A stretch of 64,000 nt of DNA from Chloroflexota bacterium (GTDB lineage Bacteria > Chloroflexota > UBA11872 > VXOZ01): NCBI GenBank assembly GCA_958295775.1, contig CATQHC010000002.1, forward strand, positions 262,915 through 326,914, written 5' to 3'. The translations under genes and the position numbers were made by a program. Shown piece after piece: positions 10,814-22,047 of the stretch. The notes below the pieces were generated by a model. It was not told the DNA's origin and ran no database searches. It saw only the letters and a list, made by a program, of their open reading frames with translations. The first letter of the stretch is position 1, and the number at the start of each line of letters is the position of its first letter.

Positions 10814-11767
10814 CTAGGGTCTTTCTATTCCAGGGTCAACTTGACGGTTCTCCACCCAAGCGCTGCCACAATAGCGCAGCGCTTGGACGAGGTCGCCTGC
10901 AAGGGGCGCGCGGAACTGCACGAGTTCTCTCGTCGCAGGATGCAAGAATCCAAGCGTGAATGCGTGCAAAAACATTCTCTGAAGACCAATTACGCGCGCA
11001 CTTCTCCCATATTGGGTATCACCGGCGACGGGCAGGCCCGCTGCGGCAAGGTGCACACGAATTTGGTGCGTTCGTCCCGTATCCGGAGCCACGTTTAGGA
11101 GCGTGTATCTGCCTAGGGTCTCGAGGATGGTGAAATGCGTGGTCGCGGGTTTGCCATCCCGAACCACACCCATTGAAGTCCGCCGGGTTGGATGACGGCC
11201 GACCGGCGCGTCGATCAGCCCACGCGCAACAGTTGGGGCGCCCTCGACAAGCGCAAGGTACGACTTCTCCACCGCACGCGCGGCAAACTGGGCGACAAGC
11301 CATGCATGGGCAGCCGGTGTGCGGGCAACTACAAGCACGCCGGAGGTGTCCTTATCCAGCCGGTGCACAATGCCCGGTCGGTCCGAATCTCCGACCGCTG
11401 CAATTTCAGGGAAACGGTCCACAAGCTGATTGGCGAGAGTATGGGCTGATTGCCCGGCTCCAGGATGCACTACCAGTCCGTGCGGTTTGTCGACGACTAC
11501 GATGTGATCGTCGCAATAGAGCAATAGCACGACAAACGGTTCTGCCTGCAAAGCGGGATCAGCGGGTTCGGGCAACACTACTGAAATTGCCGCTCCTGCG
11601 AGCACCTTGGTTGAGGCTCCGGCGGGCTGCCCAGCGACGCGTATACGATTCTTATCGATGAGCCGCTTTACTTGAGAGCGGGAAAGATCCGGTGTGGCGC
11701 CGGCGACATAGACGTCAAGCCTTTGTCCCGCATCAGCGCAGGTCGGCGTTAGAAGAATCGTAGGCAT
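10814..11767 (-). CDS. RluD-family 23S rRNA pseudouridine synthase
   Basis: Large-subunit pseudouridine synthase of 317 residues. Residues about 13-60 form an S4 RNA-binding domain (GQRLDVYVAG...SRSQVKRLIDKNRIRV). The catalytic domain carries HRLDKDTSG with the nucleophile D138, and the GRTHQIRVHLA motif. This fits RluD (23S U1911/1915/1917) best, but related RluA or RluC types cannot be excluded. It lies 25 bp downstream of lspA, which is a common pairing in many bacteria. Confidence 0.92.
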   Translation of the reverse strand: MPTILLTPTCADAGQRLDVYVAGATPDLSRSQVKRLIDKNRIRVAGQPAGASTKVLAGAAISVVLPEPADPALQAEPFVVLLLYCDDHIVVVDKPHGLVVHPGAGQSAHTLANQLVDRFPEIAAVGDSDRPGIVHRLDKDTSGVLVVARTPAAHAWLVAQFAARAVEKSYLALVEGAPTVARGLIDAPVGRHPTRRTSMGVVRDGKPATTHFTILETLGRYTLLNVAPDTGRTHQIRVHLAAAGLPVAGDTQYGRSARVIGLQRMFLHAFTLGFLHPATRELVQFRAPLAGDLVQALRYCGSAWVENRQVDPGIERP

Positions 11768-11792
11768 CGACGTGGGAGCGCAAGCCAGCGTT

Positions 11793-12323
11793 TCACGAGG
11801 GTGTCGACTTCGTTTCTTGGATCACCGAGTCCGGATTTGGTGCGGACGAGTCGCGGTCTTGCCAAAGGAGGACAAAGGCCAGACCGATAGCGCCAATTAC
11901 GACGCAACTGTCAGCGAGATTGAAGGCCGGCCAATAGGGCACCTTTACAAAGTCAACCACGTACCCTAGCCGGAGACGATCGATCAAGTTGCCCAAGGCA
12001 CCGCCCAACTCTAAGGATAACGCCAATGTAAGCAAAAACGATTGGCCGAGCGTCTTGACCAAGTAGAAGACTAAGACGCCGATCAGAATCACGATAGGAA
12101 CAATGAGCACGTAGGGGATTCCCGTGAGCATGCCAAAGGCCACACCGGTATTTGTCACAAAGGTAAGGCGCAACAGGTCGCCGATGATCGAGACCGAGCC
12201 CTGCGGCTTCAACCAATCTACGATGAAAGCTTTGATAATCTGGTCGCTGACGATAATTGCCACAATAAGGAGCAGCGGCCAAACAATGTGTTTGCTCTTA
12301 AGTTGACTAAGAAAGTCGCTCAC
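11793..12323 (-). CDS. lspA: Signal peptidase II (lipoprotein signal peptidase)
   Basis: Membrane aspartic protease that removes signal peptides of prolipoproteins. The 176-residue protein has four hydrophobic segments and the two catalytic aspartates in GGALGNLIDRLRLG (D115) and PAFNLADSC (D138). The conserved NTGVAFG is at residues 58-64. The start is GTG at 12323. It is the first gene of the lspA-rluD-fabH cluster. The lipoprotein genes elsewhere in this window would be its substrates. Confidence 0.95.
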   Translation of the reverse strand: MSDFLSQLKSKHIVWPLLLIVAIIVSDQIIKAFIVDWLKPQGSVSIIGDLLRLTFVTNTGVAFGMLTGIPYVLIVPIVILIGVLVFYLVKTLGQSFLLTLALSLELGGALGNLIDRLRLGYVVDFVKVPYWPAFNLADSCVVIGAIGLAFVLLWQDRDSSAPNPDSVIQETKSTPS

Positions 12324-12500
12324 GAAGGTTTCCAGCTTGTGGTGTATGCGTACTTGGGGACTGCCGGGCCGAGTTAGATCGGTGTCGGGGCGGACATCCC
12401 GTTTGGTGCTTCAATGTTCCCATCCTACCATGTAATGTGGATCAGCAGCACTTGGATGCATTTGACGGGGCTGGTATGCCATGGGGTGGGGCCGCAGGCA

Positions 12501-12509
12501 TGCTATAAT
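12501..12509 (+). promoter_or_regulatory. Extended -10 promoter upstream of ppdK
   Basis: TGCTATAAT (12501-12509) is a perfect extended -10 element (TGnTATAAT). No good -35 is visible, as expected for this class. The predicted start near 12516 leaves a leader of about 77 nt before the ppdK ATG. Confidence 0.55.
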
Positions 12510-12592
12510 GCCACTGGACTTCCCAATCAGATTTGCACCTGGTCAAACGGCTACGCAGTTCGGTCTATCGCAATACGGAGGTATGCGCGAGC

Positions 12593-15286
<2,694 letters not shown>

Positions 15287-15328
15287 AGCTGTACAAAGAG
15301 TTTTCAGGGATAGTCATAGGAGGGAAAC

Positions 15329-15895
15329 GTGGGCACGAAGGCAGATGCTGATCTTCTGCGGGAACTGACCGAGCGGCCGGAAGAGTGGGGTCAAGTGAGA
15401 ATCAGCGTGCCGCCGGATACCGGGAAGTTTCTCCACATTCTTGTGCAAGTCGCAAAGCCAAAGCGGATACTCGAAATTGGCATGTTTCACGGCTATTCGA
15501 CGCTTTGGATTGGGCTGGCTGCGAAGGAAGTCGGCGCGCGCGTGACGGCCTTGGAGCTTGAAGCCGAAAAGGTTGCCGTGGCGGAGGCCAATTTCGCGAG
15601 AGCCGGATTGGCGGATGTCATCACTGTCATTCAAGGCGACGGCAAGCAGACGCTCGCCGCCCTCGCCGGCCCCTATGATCTTGTCTTCCTCGATGCGGCC
15701 AAGGAAGACTATGCGGCCTATTTTGATCTGATCTATCCCCGCTTGTCGCCAAGGGGTGTCATTGTTGCGGATAACGCCGTTTCCCATGGTGACGACATGG
15801 CGGAGTACTTTGACAAAGTGCGCAACCACCCAAACTGCGTGAGCGTTCTGGTACCTGTGGGGACAGGGGAAGAAATAACGTACAAGAAGGGCTAG
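15329..15895 (+). CDS. O-methyltransferase family 3, SAM-dependent
   Basis: 188-residue class I methyltransferase. The SAM-binding motif is ILEIGMFHGYSTLWIG, followed by ALELEAEKVAVAE, and the metal-associated LVFLDAAKEDYAAYFDLIYPRL and ADNAVSHGD typical of catechol and caffeoyl-CoA O-methyltransferase relatives. The GTG start at 15329 is preceded by a very strong AGGAGGG site. The gene lies 42 bp after ppdK and 2 bp before the next methyltransferase. The substrate is unknown. Confidence 0.88.
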   Translation: MGTKADADLLRELTERPEEWGQVRISVPPDTGKFLHILVQVAKPKRILEIGMFHGYSTLWIGLAAKEVGARVTALELEAEKVAVAEANFARAGLADVITVIQGDGKQTLAALAGPYDLVFLDAAKEDYAAYFDLIYPRLSPRGVIVADNAVSHGDDMAEYFDKVRNHPNCVSVLVPVGTGEEITYKKG

Positions 15896-15897
15896 CA

Positions 15898-16569
15898 GTG
15901 GATGGAAAAGAGAACACGTCCAACTCCTTCGCTCTGCAAAGAATCCGCCTGACCTCCTCTTTGCGCAGGAAAGGAATTCGCGATACCCGTGTTCTCAATG
16001 CGATTGGAGAAATACCCCGCGAACAATTCGTAGACGAGGATCTGCGGGCTGACGCATATTGTGACGGCCCGCTCCCAATTGGCGAGGGACAGACAATATC
16101 CCAGCCATACGTGGTAGCGCTTATGACGGAGGCATTGTCGCTCACCGGCAGAGAAAATGTGCTCGAGATTGGCACGGGTTCGGGCTACCAAACGGCGATA
16201 CTCTGTGCGTTGTCTCGTTTGGTAACATCAGTGGAACGCTTTGCGGAACTGGCGCGGGTTGCAAGGGATCGACTGTGTGCATTAGCATGCAAGAACTGTT
16301 CAATACACGTGGCGGACGGCACGGTGGGTTGGGCGGCTAGTGCGCCGTACGACGCCATATTGGTGTCTGCGGGAGCGCCCAGGATACCGGACCCGCTCAT
16401 AGATCAGCTTGCTATGGGTGGCCGTTGCGTTATCCCTGTTGGAGATCGCGACAGACAATCGCTGCTCCTCTATCAGCGGCGGGACGGCGAGTTGCAAAAG
16501 AGCGATCTTGGCGCCGTGCGTTTCGTTCCGTTGGTAGGTAGTCTTGGCTGGCCTGAGAGTGTGGATTAG
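15898..16569 (+). CDS. pcm: Protein-L-isoaspartate O-methyltransferase
   Basis: Repairs isoaspartyl residues in aged proteins by SAM-dependent methylation. The 223-residue protein has the family-specific IGEGQTISQPYVVALM and the SAM motif VLEIGTGSGYQTAIL. It also has the usual C-terminal GGRCVIPVG. The start is the GTG 2 bp after the preceding stop codon, so translation is probably coupled to the O-methyltransferase. No surE is adjacent. Confidence 0.93.
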   Translation: MDGKENTSNSFALQRIRLTSSLRRKGIRDTRVLNAIGEIPREQFVDEDLRADAYCDGPLPIGEGQTISQPYVVALMTEALSLTGRENVLEIGTGSGYQTAILCALSRLVTSVERFAELARVARDRLCALACKNCSIHVADGTVGWAASAPYDAILVSAGAPRIPDPLIDQLAMGGRCVIPVGDRDRQSLLLYQRRDGELQKSDLGAVRFVPLVGSLGWPESVD

Positions 16570-16588
16570 GCCTGGGTTTTGGTGAATG

Positions 16589-16594
16589 TATAAT
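16589..16594 (+). promoter_or_regulatory. Possible -10 element upstream of the recombinase gene
   Basis: A perfect TATAAT preceded by TG lies 20 bp after the pcm stop. The -35 at the 17-bp position is only TTAGGC. It would drive the recombinase gene with a leader of about 175 nt. Confidence 0.35.
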
Positions 16595-16775
16595 GCGGCA
16601 AGGCATGAATTCCTCGAGGTGGCGGCTTGATCCTCGTGGCGCGTTTAGCAAATCCGCTAGCGGCGCCTGGGATGAAGCAGGGCGGGTTTGTGTGTTCCGC
16701 CGTTGGGCATCTTAATATGTGCGGATGCAGTCGTGAGGAACTGACTTTCGAAATTCGTCTACTAAGAGGGCAGTG

Positions 16776-17645
16776 ATGGAAGAGTCTGTTAGTGCATTCC
16801 TTGATCACATAACACAGCAACGGGAGCTGTCGGCAAATACACGAGCAGCATATCAAAATGACTTGAGCCAGTTGACGCGGTTCTTTCGCGCCCAAGGCAT
16901 AGAGGACTGGAAAGCAGATCGCGCTTGGGTGAGCGCCTACGCTCGGGACCTTCTCGATCGGGGGTACAGTGCCTCAACTCGCGCCCGCAAGGCTGCGGCG
17001 GTGCGGTCGTTTTACCGCTATCTTTACGAGCACGGTGTCGTTACTGAAGATCCGACACAGGATCTGGGCAGCGCGCACGTGGAGCGCGTTGCGCCTACGG
17101 TGCTAACGCATGCGCAAGTTGACGCACTCTTCGCTGCGACGGAAGAGAAGGCTTCTCCTGAGGCCCTTCGCGACCAGAGTATCCTGCGTCTACTCTATAG
17201 CACCGGAGTCCGCATTACCGAAGCACTTGGGATCGACCTGGCGGACGTAGACAATGAGAGCCTGCGCATCCTTCTGCGGTCTCGCAATAAAGAGTCTGTG
17301 ATTCCCGTCGATGAGGCGTGCCTCTCCGCACTTGAGCGATACGTTGCCGAGAGTCGACCGCAGTTGCAAACTTCGCGCTCCGGCGAAGCGCTCTTCCTCA
17401 ACCATCGCGGCCAACGGCTCACCCGGCAGGGCTTCTGGCTGATTCTCAAGGGCTATGCGCGTGCGGCGCGGCTGCCGGAGGTTACCCCACAAACTTTGCG
17501 CCATACATTCGCCGCGCATGCGCTTGAAGGAAGTGTACCGATGCAGCGCGTGCGCTCGATGCTTGGGCATGCGAGCATGAGCTCCACACAACGGTATGCC
17601 CAGTTAGCCGAGACGAGCACTGAGACGGACGATGACCAGGACTAA
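16776..17645 (+). CDS. XerC/XerD-like tyrosine recombinase
   Basis: 289-residue site-specific recombinase. The N-terminal SAM-like core-binding domain (residues 1-90) has the ANTRAAYQNDLSQL pattern. The catalytic domain shows R146 (STGVRITEAL), K172, R242 (QTLRHTFAAH), H265 (MLGHASMSSTQRY) and nucleophile Y274. The histidine that normally precedes the second arginine by three residues is Gln239 here. Either the GTG at 16773 or the ATG at 16776 can start it, and AGAGGG precedes both. Chromosome-dimer resolution is likely, but no dif site was located and no phage genes adjoin. Confidence 0.88.
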   Translation: MEESVSAFLDHITQQRELSANTRAAYQNDLSQLTRFFRAQGIEDWKADRAWVSAYARDLLDRGYSASTRARKAAAVRSFYRYLYEHGVVTEDPTQDLGSAHVERVAPTVLTHAQVDALFAATEEKASPEALRDQSILRLLYSTGVRITEALGIDLADVDNESLRILLRSRNKESVIPVDEACLSALERYVAESRPQLQTSRSGEALFLNHRGQRLTRQGFWLILKGYARAARLPEVTPQTLRHTFAAHALEGSVPMQRVRSMLGHASMSSTQRYAQLAETSTETDDDQD

Positions 17646-19653
17646 GGCCTTGCAGGAAGGGATGCGCAGCCGCCAGATGGCGGTGACGGTTCTATTCCTT
17701 GTGCTCTTGGCCGCATTGCTTGCAGCGTCGTGTTCCCAGGCGGTTCCTCGCCAGGAGGAACCGCGGCCCAGTGTTGAGCAGCCCGCCGCCATTGAGCGGA
17801 CTGCAGAACCCTTCCCACCTCTAACACCCTCCGATCAGGCTGAGCAAACGTTGCAGCGGTTGCTGGCAACGGAGAAACCGCAGCGCGATCTCTTTGATCT
17901 TGGCAGACGCTACAAGGGCATCGGCGGCAATGTCGATCGCATAGTGAACACCGTTCAGCCTGACTACGAGCTTGGAACAGTACACCGCTTTTGGGTGGCT
18001 GACGACGAAAATAATACCTACTACCAGATCAGAGCCGAGTTGCGGGGTAAATCGGACCACCTCTACATGTATGTTGAAGAGGGTCTGAACTTAAGCCAGA
18101 GCGGCATCGACAAGACCATCCGCGAGTTTGAAGAGAATATCTACCCTAAGGTGCGGAGATACTATGGGGAAGAGTGGAACCCCGGTGTCGATAATGATTC
18201 AAGGATTACGATTCTCAATGCGCGCATCCCGGGTGTGGGCGGCTATTATTCCTCCGCTGACGAGTTTCCGAGTGCCGTTAACCCATTTAGCAACGAACGT
18301 GAGATGTTTTACATAAATGTTGAGAGGCGTGAGTTCGGTCCCGGAACCGAATTCTACCTGGCAACGCTGTGCCATGAGCTGCAGCACATGGTGCATTGGA
18401 ACCAAAACGCGACCCAGGAGACGTGGCTCAATGAAGGTTCTTCCATGGTCGCGTCAGTGCTGTGCGGCTACAGTTTGGGGAGAATTGCGGAGTTCTTTAC
18501 GAGGAATGCCGACGTACAGCTTACCTCCTGGTCCGATGATCCCGACGGTGCGTTGCCCCACTACGCGGCGTCATATTTGTTCATGGAGTATTTTGCCCAG
18601 CACTACGGCGGCTATGGAGCACTGAAGACCCTCATCGCCCTGCCTGCGCGGGGCCAGGATTCTGTGGATGATTTCTTGAAAAGCGAAGGGTATGCAAAGA
18701 ACTTCTACGATGTATTCGCGGACTGGACGGCAGCGAATTACATTGACGATGAGCGACCGGAGAACGGCGTCTACTACTATGACGTGCGCTTACCTCGCAT
18801 ACGCCCGCAACACGTAGTGCGAGAGCAAACCTTCGCTAGAGACCTGTCAGTGAGACAATTCGGATCAAGACACTTTGACCTGCGCATACCGGACGGCAAC
18901 TACACATTGGAGTTTGATGGCGCGCAGCAAGTACGGCTCTTTCCTACAGCCGCATCTAGCGGTACGCACGTGTGGTGGAGCAATCGTTCCGACATGGCAG
19001 CGACGTCCCTGACCCGCGCGGTTGACTTGCGCAATGCTGTGGAGCCCGTGCTTCGCTTTAGGGCGTGGTTCGATATCGAGTCTGACTTCGATTACGCGTA
19101 TGTTGCAGCTTCCAGCGACGGCGGGGAAACCTGGACAACTTTGCCTGCCACCTCCACGACGGCAGACAATCCAAACGGGAACAACCTCGGTCATGGCTTT
19201 ACCGGCAAGAGCGGAGGAGACGAAACCGCGCGCTGGATCGAAGAGGAAGTGAGCCTTGCCGACTATGTGGGCAAGGAAATCCTGCTCAGCTTCGAGTACG
19301 TCACCGATGACGCTATCAATGGCGTGGGCCTGTTGGTGGACGACCTATCGATCAGTGGGATCGGCTTCACTGATGATGCCGAGACCGATGGTGACTGGGA
19401 AGCGCAGGGCTTCTTCCGCACGGACGGAATTCTGCCGCAGTATTTCATAGTGCAACTCGTGCGCTACGTGGACGGTCTGGCATCAGTGGAACGCATTATG
19501 CTCCGGGGCAAAGAGGAAGTAGACGTGTCATTCTTGCTGGACCGCTACGGCCAAGAATTGCAGCGGGCCGCGCTCATAGTGAGTGGCGCCACGCCGGTTA
19601 CAACCGAAGTCGCCCAGTTCACTATTCGCCTGACTCCGGCAAATGGTGAGTGA
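17632..19653 (+). CDS. Secreted zinc metallopeptidase lipoprotein, immune-inhibitor-A/M30-like
   Basis: 673 residues. A basic and hydrophobic leader ends in a lipobox (LLAAS-C34), so it is likely anchored outside the cytoplasmic membrane. The zinc site is H248-E-L-Q-H252 with the third ligand E268 in TWLNEGSSM, a gluzincin arrangement as in M6/M30-type peptidases. Residues about 450-590 resemble the C-terminal immune inhibitor A module (FDIESDFDYAYVAASSDGGETW ... VDDLSISG). The ATG overlaps the last 14 bp of the recombinase gene. The substrate is unknown and a nutrient-scavenging protease is plausible. Assignment to a specific MEROPS family is uncertain. Confidence 0.78.
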   Translation: MTRTKALQEGMRSRQMAVTVLFLVLLAALLAASCSQAVPRQEEPRPSVEQPAAIERTAEPFPPLTPSDQAEQTLQRLLATEKPQRDLFDLGRRYKGIGGNVDRIVNTVQPDYELGTVHRFWVADDENNTYYQIRAELRGKSDHLYMYVEEGLNLSQSGIDKTIREFEENIYPKVRRYYGEEWNPGVDNDSRITILNARIPGVGGYYSSADEFPSAVNPFSNEREMFYINVERREFGPGTEFYLATLCHELQHMVHWNQNATQETWLNEGSSMVASVLCGYSLGRIAEFFTRNADVQLTSWSDDPDGALPHYAASYLFMEYFAQHYGGYGALKTLIALPARGQDSVDDFLKSEGYAKNFYDVFADWTAANYIDDERPENGVYYYDVRLPRIRPQHVVREQTFARDLSVRQFGSRHFDLRIPDGNYTLEFDGAQQVRLFPTAASSGTHVWWSNRSDMAATSLTRAVDLRNAVEPVLRFRAWFDIESDFDYAYVAASSDGGETWTTLPATSTTADNPNGNNLGHGFTGKSGGDETARWIEEEVSLADYVGKEILLSFEYVTDDAINGVGLLVDDLSISGIGFTDDAETDGDWEAQGFFRTDGILPQYFIVQLVRYVDGLASVERIMLRGKEEVDVSFLLDRYGQELQRAALIVSGATPVTTEVAQFTIRLTPANGE

Positions 19654-19695
19654 TCCTCTCTCTGATACGCTAGCCAGCGCGATTGGCGCACTTGC

Positions 19696-21675
19696 CTAGG
19701 CGCCAACCACGATCTCGTTGCGACGCATGATGTATGCCTGCACTGCCAGCAGAAACTCCGCGTGACTCCATGTGAATGGATTCATGGAGAGAGGAGCGTG
19801 CGAGTAGGGATGAAACTGCTCAGCCAACATGCCGGTTGAAAGGGCGTGACGATGCGCCCAGCGAAGGAGTTCTTCCGCGGGCTTGAGTTCGTCTAACGTA
19901 TTGGCGCGGGCGACATACCAGCGGCACAGCCACATCGTCGTCACCACCCACGGATTGCCGGGCACATTGCCGATGTCCGTGCTCACCTGGTGGAGTCGAT
20001 CGTTTTCGGTTCTGGCAAGGCCCCCCACTTCTGTGTGACACCACAGTTGCTGGCGTACGGCAGCCATCGTACGCTGCATGCGCTCATCTTCGGGAGGGAT
20101 CATGCCGAAGAGGAAGAGACCTGCAATGCTCGCATCAATTGTGGGATCCGGAATAGGCTCACGCTTGCCATAAATGCGTAAGCGAGTGACAAAACGGCCG
20201 GTTTCTTCATCGTAAAACATGGAATCGAACAGCCGCCGGATCTGTGTGGCCGCCTCCTGTGCCGCTCCCGTGAGTTCCGGCTGCCCAAATGCCGCCGTGA
20301 ACGTGCAGGCCGAACGCAGTCCGGCCCACGTGGCTGCGAGTGTGTACGCGTGCAGGCCGTAGGTGTCTTCCCACAGGTCGTACGACGGCAGTGGCAGACC
20401 GGTTTTCGGATCGCGGTGGCTTAGCAAGAAATCGAGCGCCGGCTGCACGAGATCTGTATAGAGTGACCGCACGAAGTCGAAGTCTCGGTCCAGACCAAAG
20501 TGTTCGCCAAGCGCCCAGAGCAAGATTGCGGTGTTGTCAGCGGCGACGGGCAGTGCCTCTTTACCATCAGGGTCTATCCAGGGATGGCTGAGGCTGCCTA
20601 CCGCGCCGAAAGACGTGTATTTCGAGAAGAGGAATCCATCCGGTGAAGGGAGTTGGCGGCAGAATGTGTAGAACTGCCGCGTGAGGTCGGTGTATCCGGC
20701 CCGATCGAGTGCCACCGCGGCGATGGCTCCTACCCGGGGAAACAGGTAGCTATACGTGTCTCCTGTCTCACGGGCGATATCTGGGTCATTGCCCGCGATG
20801 ATGGCGCCGGAACTGTCCACCTGTGTCCGCAATGTGAGCAAACTCCGGTGGTAGAGGTCCCAGATGTCCTGCGGAATGTCCGGCTTTGGTGTGCGGTGTT
20901 TGCGCACCCAAAACGACCAGTACTCCTGGGTGCGGTCGATGAAGCTGTCCGGTGTGCGAAAGCGGACGAGCCGGTTGTCGGCGAGGACGGCGCCCAGGCT
21001 CGTATTTGCCGCGACCCAATGGTAGCCTACGCGCGACTCTCCCGCCGGCACCTCGCCAAATGAGAGCATGCCCACGCAGTCGACGTCGCCATGAGAGACT
21101 GCGTTCTGCGACAGCCAACCGTCTTCAGCGTCTTGCCACGAGCCCTGCGCGCCCTCGGCAGAGTAGACGCCTGTCGCCCAATCGCTGAGTCCGGCTTTGT
21201 CTCCAGTCATTGCGTTCATCAAGAAGAAGCGCTGGCCCTTGTACGCAATTAGGGCCTTAGTGGGTGGGTGATAGAAGACGGTGTCGCCGATGTCGGCTCC
21301 CCAGAGCTCCCACTCATAGTGAAAGTAGATGCGAATCTCCCGGGCATGATCGGCTGTGTTCTTTACTACGAGTTTTCGCAACAGCAGGTCACGCACGAAG
21401 TCGAGGCAGTCCGTGAATTGAATGTCAATATTTAGGTAGGGATGGACTGCTTGCGCGCGGGTAACCAGAGAGTACTCCTGGTAGCCCGGAGTGACTTCCC
21501 ACTCAGAGTCTCCAAGCCAGGAAAACTGATCGGCAGCCCATACGCCGACGCGCGAGGGTCTCGCTGAAAGATGATTGTCGGCGCCGACATTGGGATAGTA
21601 GAGGTCACGAATGCGATAGTGCTCATCGAAATTGATGAGCATTCTGCCATTTCCAATTGTGAGCGTACGAGGCAC
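19696..21675 (-). CDS. Glycoside hydrolase family 15 (glucoamylase-like)
   Basis: 659-residue inverting alpha-glycosidase with the usual bacterial layout: an N-terminal beta-sandwich (residues 1-260, IGNGRMLINFDEHYRIRDLYYP) and an (alpha/alpha)6 barrel. The likely catalytic acid is E436 in PSYDLWEDTYGLHAYT. The base is E619 in MLAEQFHPYS. The start is GTG at 21675 with an AGGAG-type site. No signal peptide is seen, so it is cytoplasmic and may act on intracellular alpha-glucan, trehalose or dextrin. It is convergent with the peptidase gene, with a gap of only 42 bp. Confidence 0.88.
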   Translation of the reverse strand: MPRTLTIGNGRMLINFDEHYRIRDLYYPNVGADNHLSARPSRVGVWAADQFSWLGDSEWEVTPGYQEYSLVTRAQAVHPYLNIDIQFTDCLDFVRDLLLRKLVVKNTADHAREIRIYFHYEWELWGADIGDTVFYHPPTKALIAYKGQRFFLMNAMTGDKAGLSDWATGVYSAEGAQGSWQDAEDGWLSQNAVSHGDVDCVGMLSFGEVPAGESRVGYHWVAANTSLGAVLADNRLVRFRTPDSFIDRTQEYWSFWVRKHRTPKPDIPQDIWDLYHRSLLTLRTQVDSSGAIIAGNDPDIARETGDTYSYLFPRVGAIAAVALDRAGYTDLTRQFYTFCRQLPSPDGFLFSKYTSFGAVGSLSHPWIDPDGKEALPVAADNTAILLWALGEHFGLDRDFDFVRSLYTDLVQPALDFLLSHRDPKTGLPLPSYDLWEDTYGLHAYTLAATWAGLRSACTFTAAFGQPELTGAAQEAATQIRRLFDSMFYDEETGRFVTRLRIYGKREPIPDPTIDASIAGLFLFGMIPPEDERMQRTMAAVRQQLWCHTEVGGLARTENDRLHQVSTDIGNVPGNPWVVTTMWLCRWYVARANTLDELKPAEELLRWAHRHALSTGMLAEQFHPYSHAPLSMNPFTWSHAEFLLAVQAYIMRRNEIVVGA

Positions 21676-22047
21676 GCTTAACCCTCCAGGAGTGATGTCC
21701 GTAGCACTGTTATATCATAGCAGCCGGCATTGAGATGTTCAGAGTGGCCGGTGCCGGGCCGTGGGTGTTGGTTGGTGCGCGAGACAGTTCGTTGGCCGTG
21801 TGAGCACAGTTCTGGGGGAGTTAATCGCTCTCGCGTATGGTAGATATTCAAGACTGGACCGGTATAGGAATGAAACACTCCGGCAGCATCAATCTTACCC
21901 TCTTGGGTTCTCAGCGAGGGTCTGATGCATTTGACACAATCCAATTCAAGTGCTAATCTAGCGCCAACCAGGCGGGCCTGTGCGTTGGGCTTGCTCAAGG
22001 TATTGAGTGGTTTCAGGAGCATTGCATCTCGATAAGGAGAGAGCCTA
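21676..22047. other. Divergent regulatory region, GH15 and solute-binding protein
   Basis: A 372-bp gap between divergent genes. It holds the promoter for the solute-binding protein described separately. On the minus strand there is a weak candidate (TGAACA, 16 bp, TATGAT) ending near 21705. I found no further structured elements. Confidence 0.4.
21931..21959 (+). promoter_or_regulatory. Sigma-70-type promoter of the solute-binding protein gene
   Basis: TTGACA (21931-21936), a 17-bp spacer and TAATCT (21954-21959). The leader to the ATG at 22048 would be about 80 nt. Confidence 0.65.
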
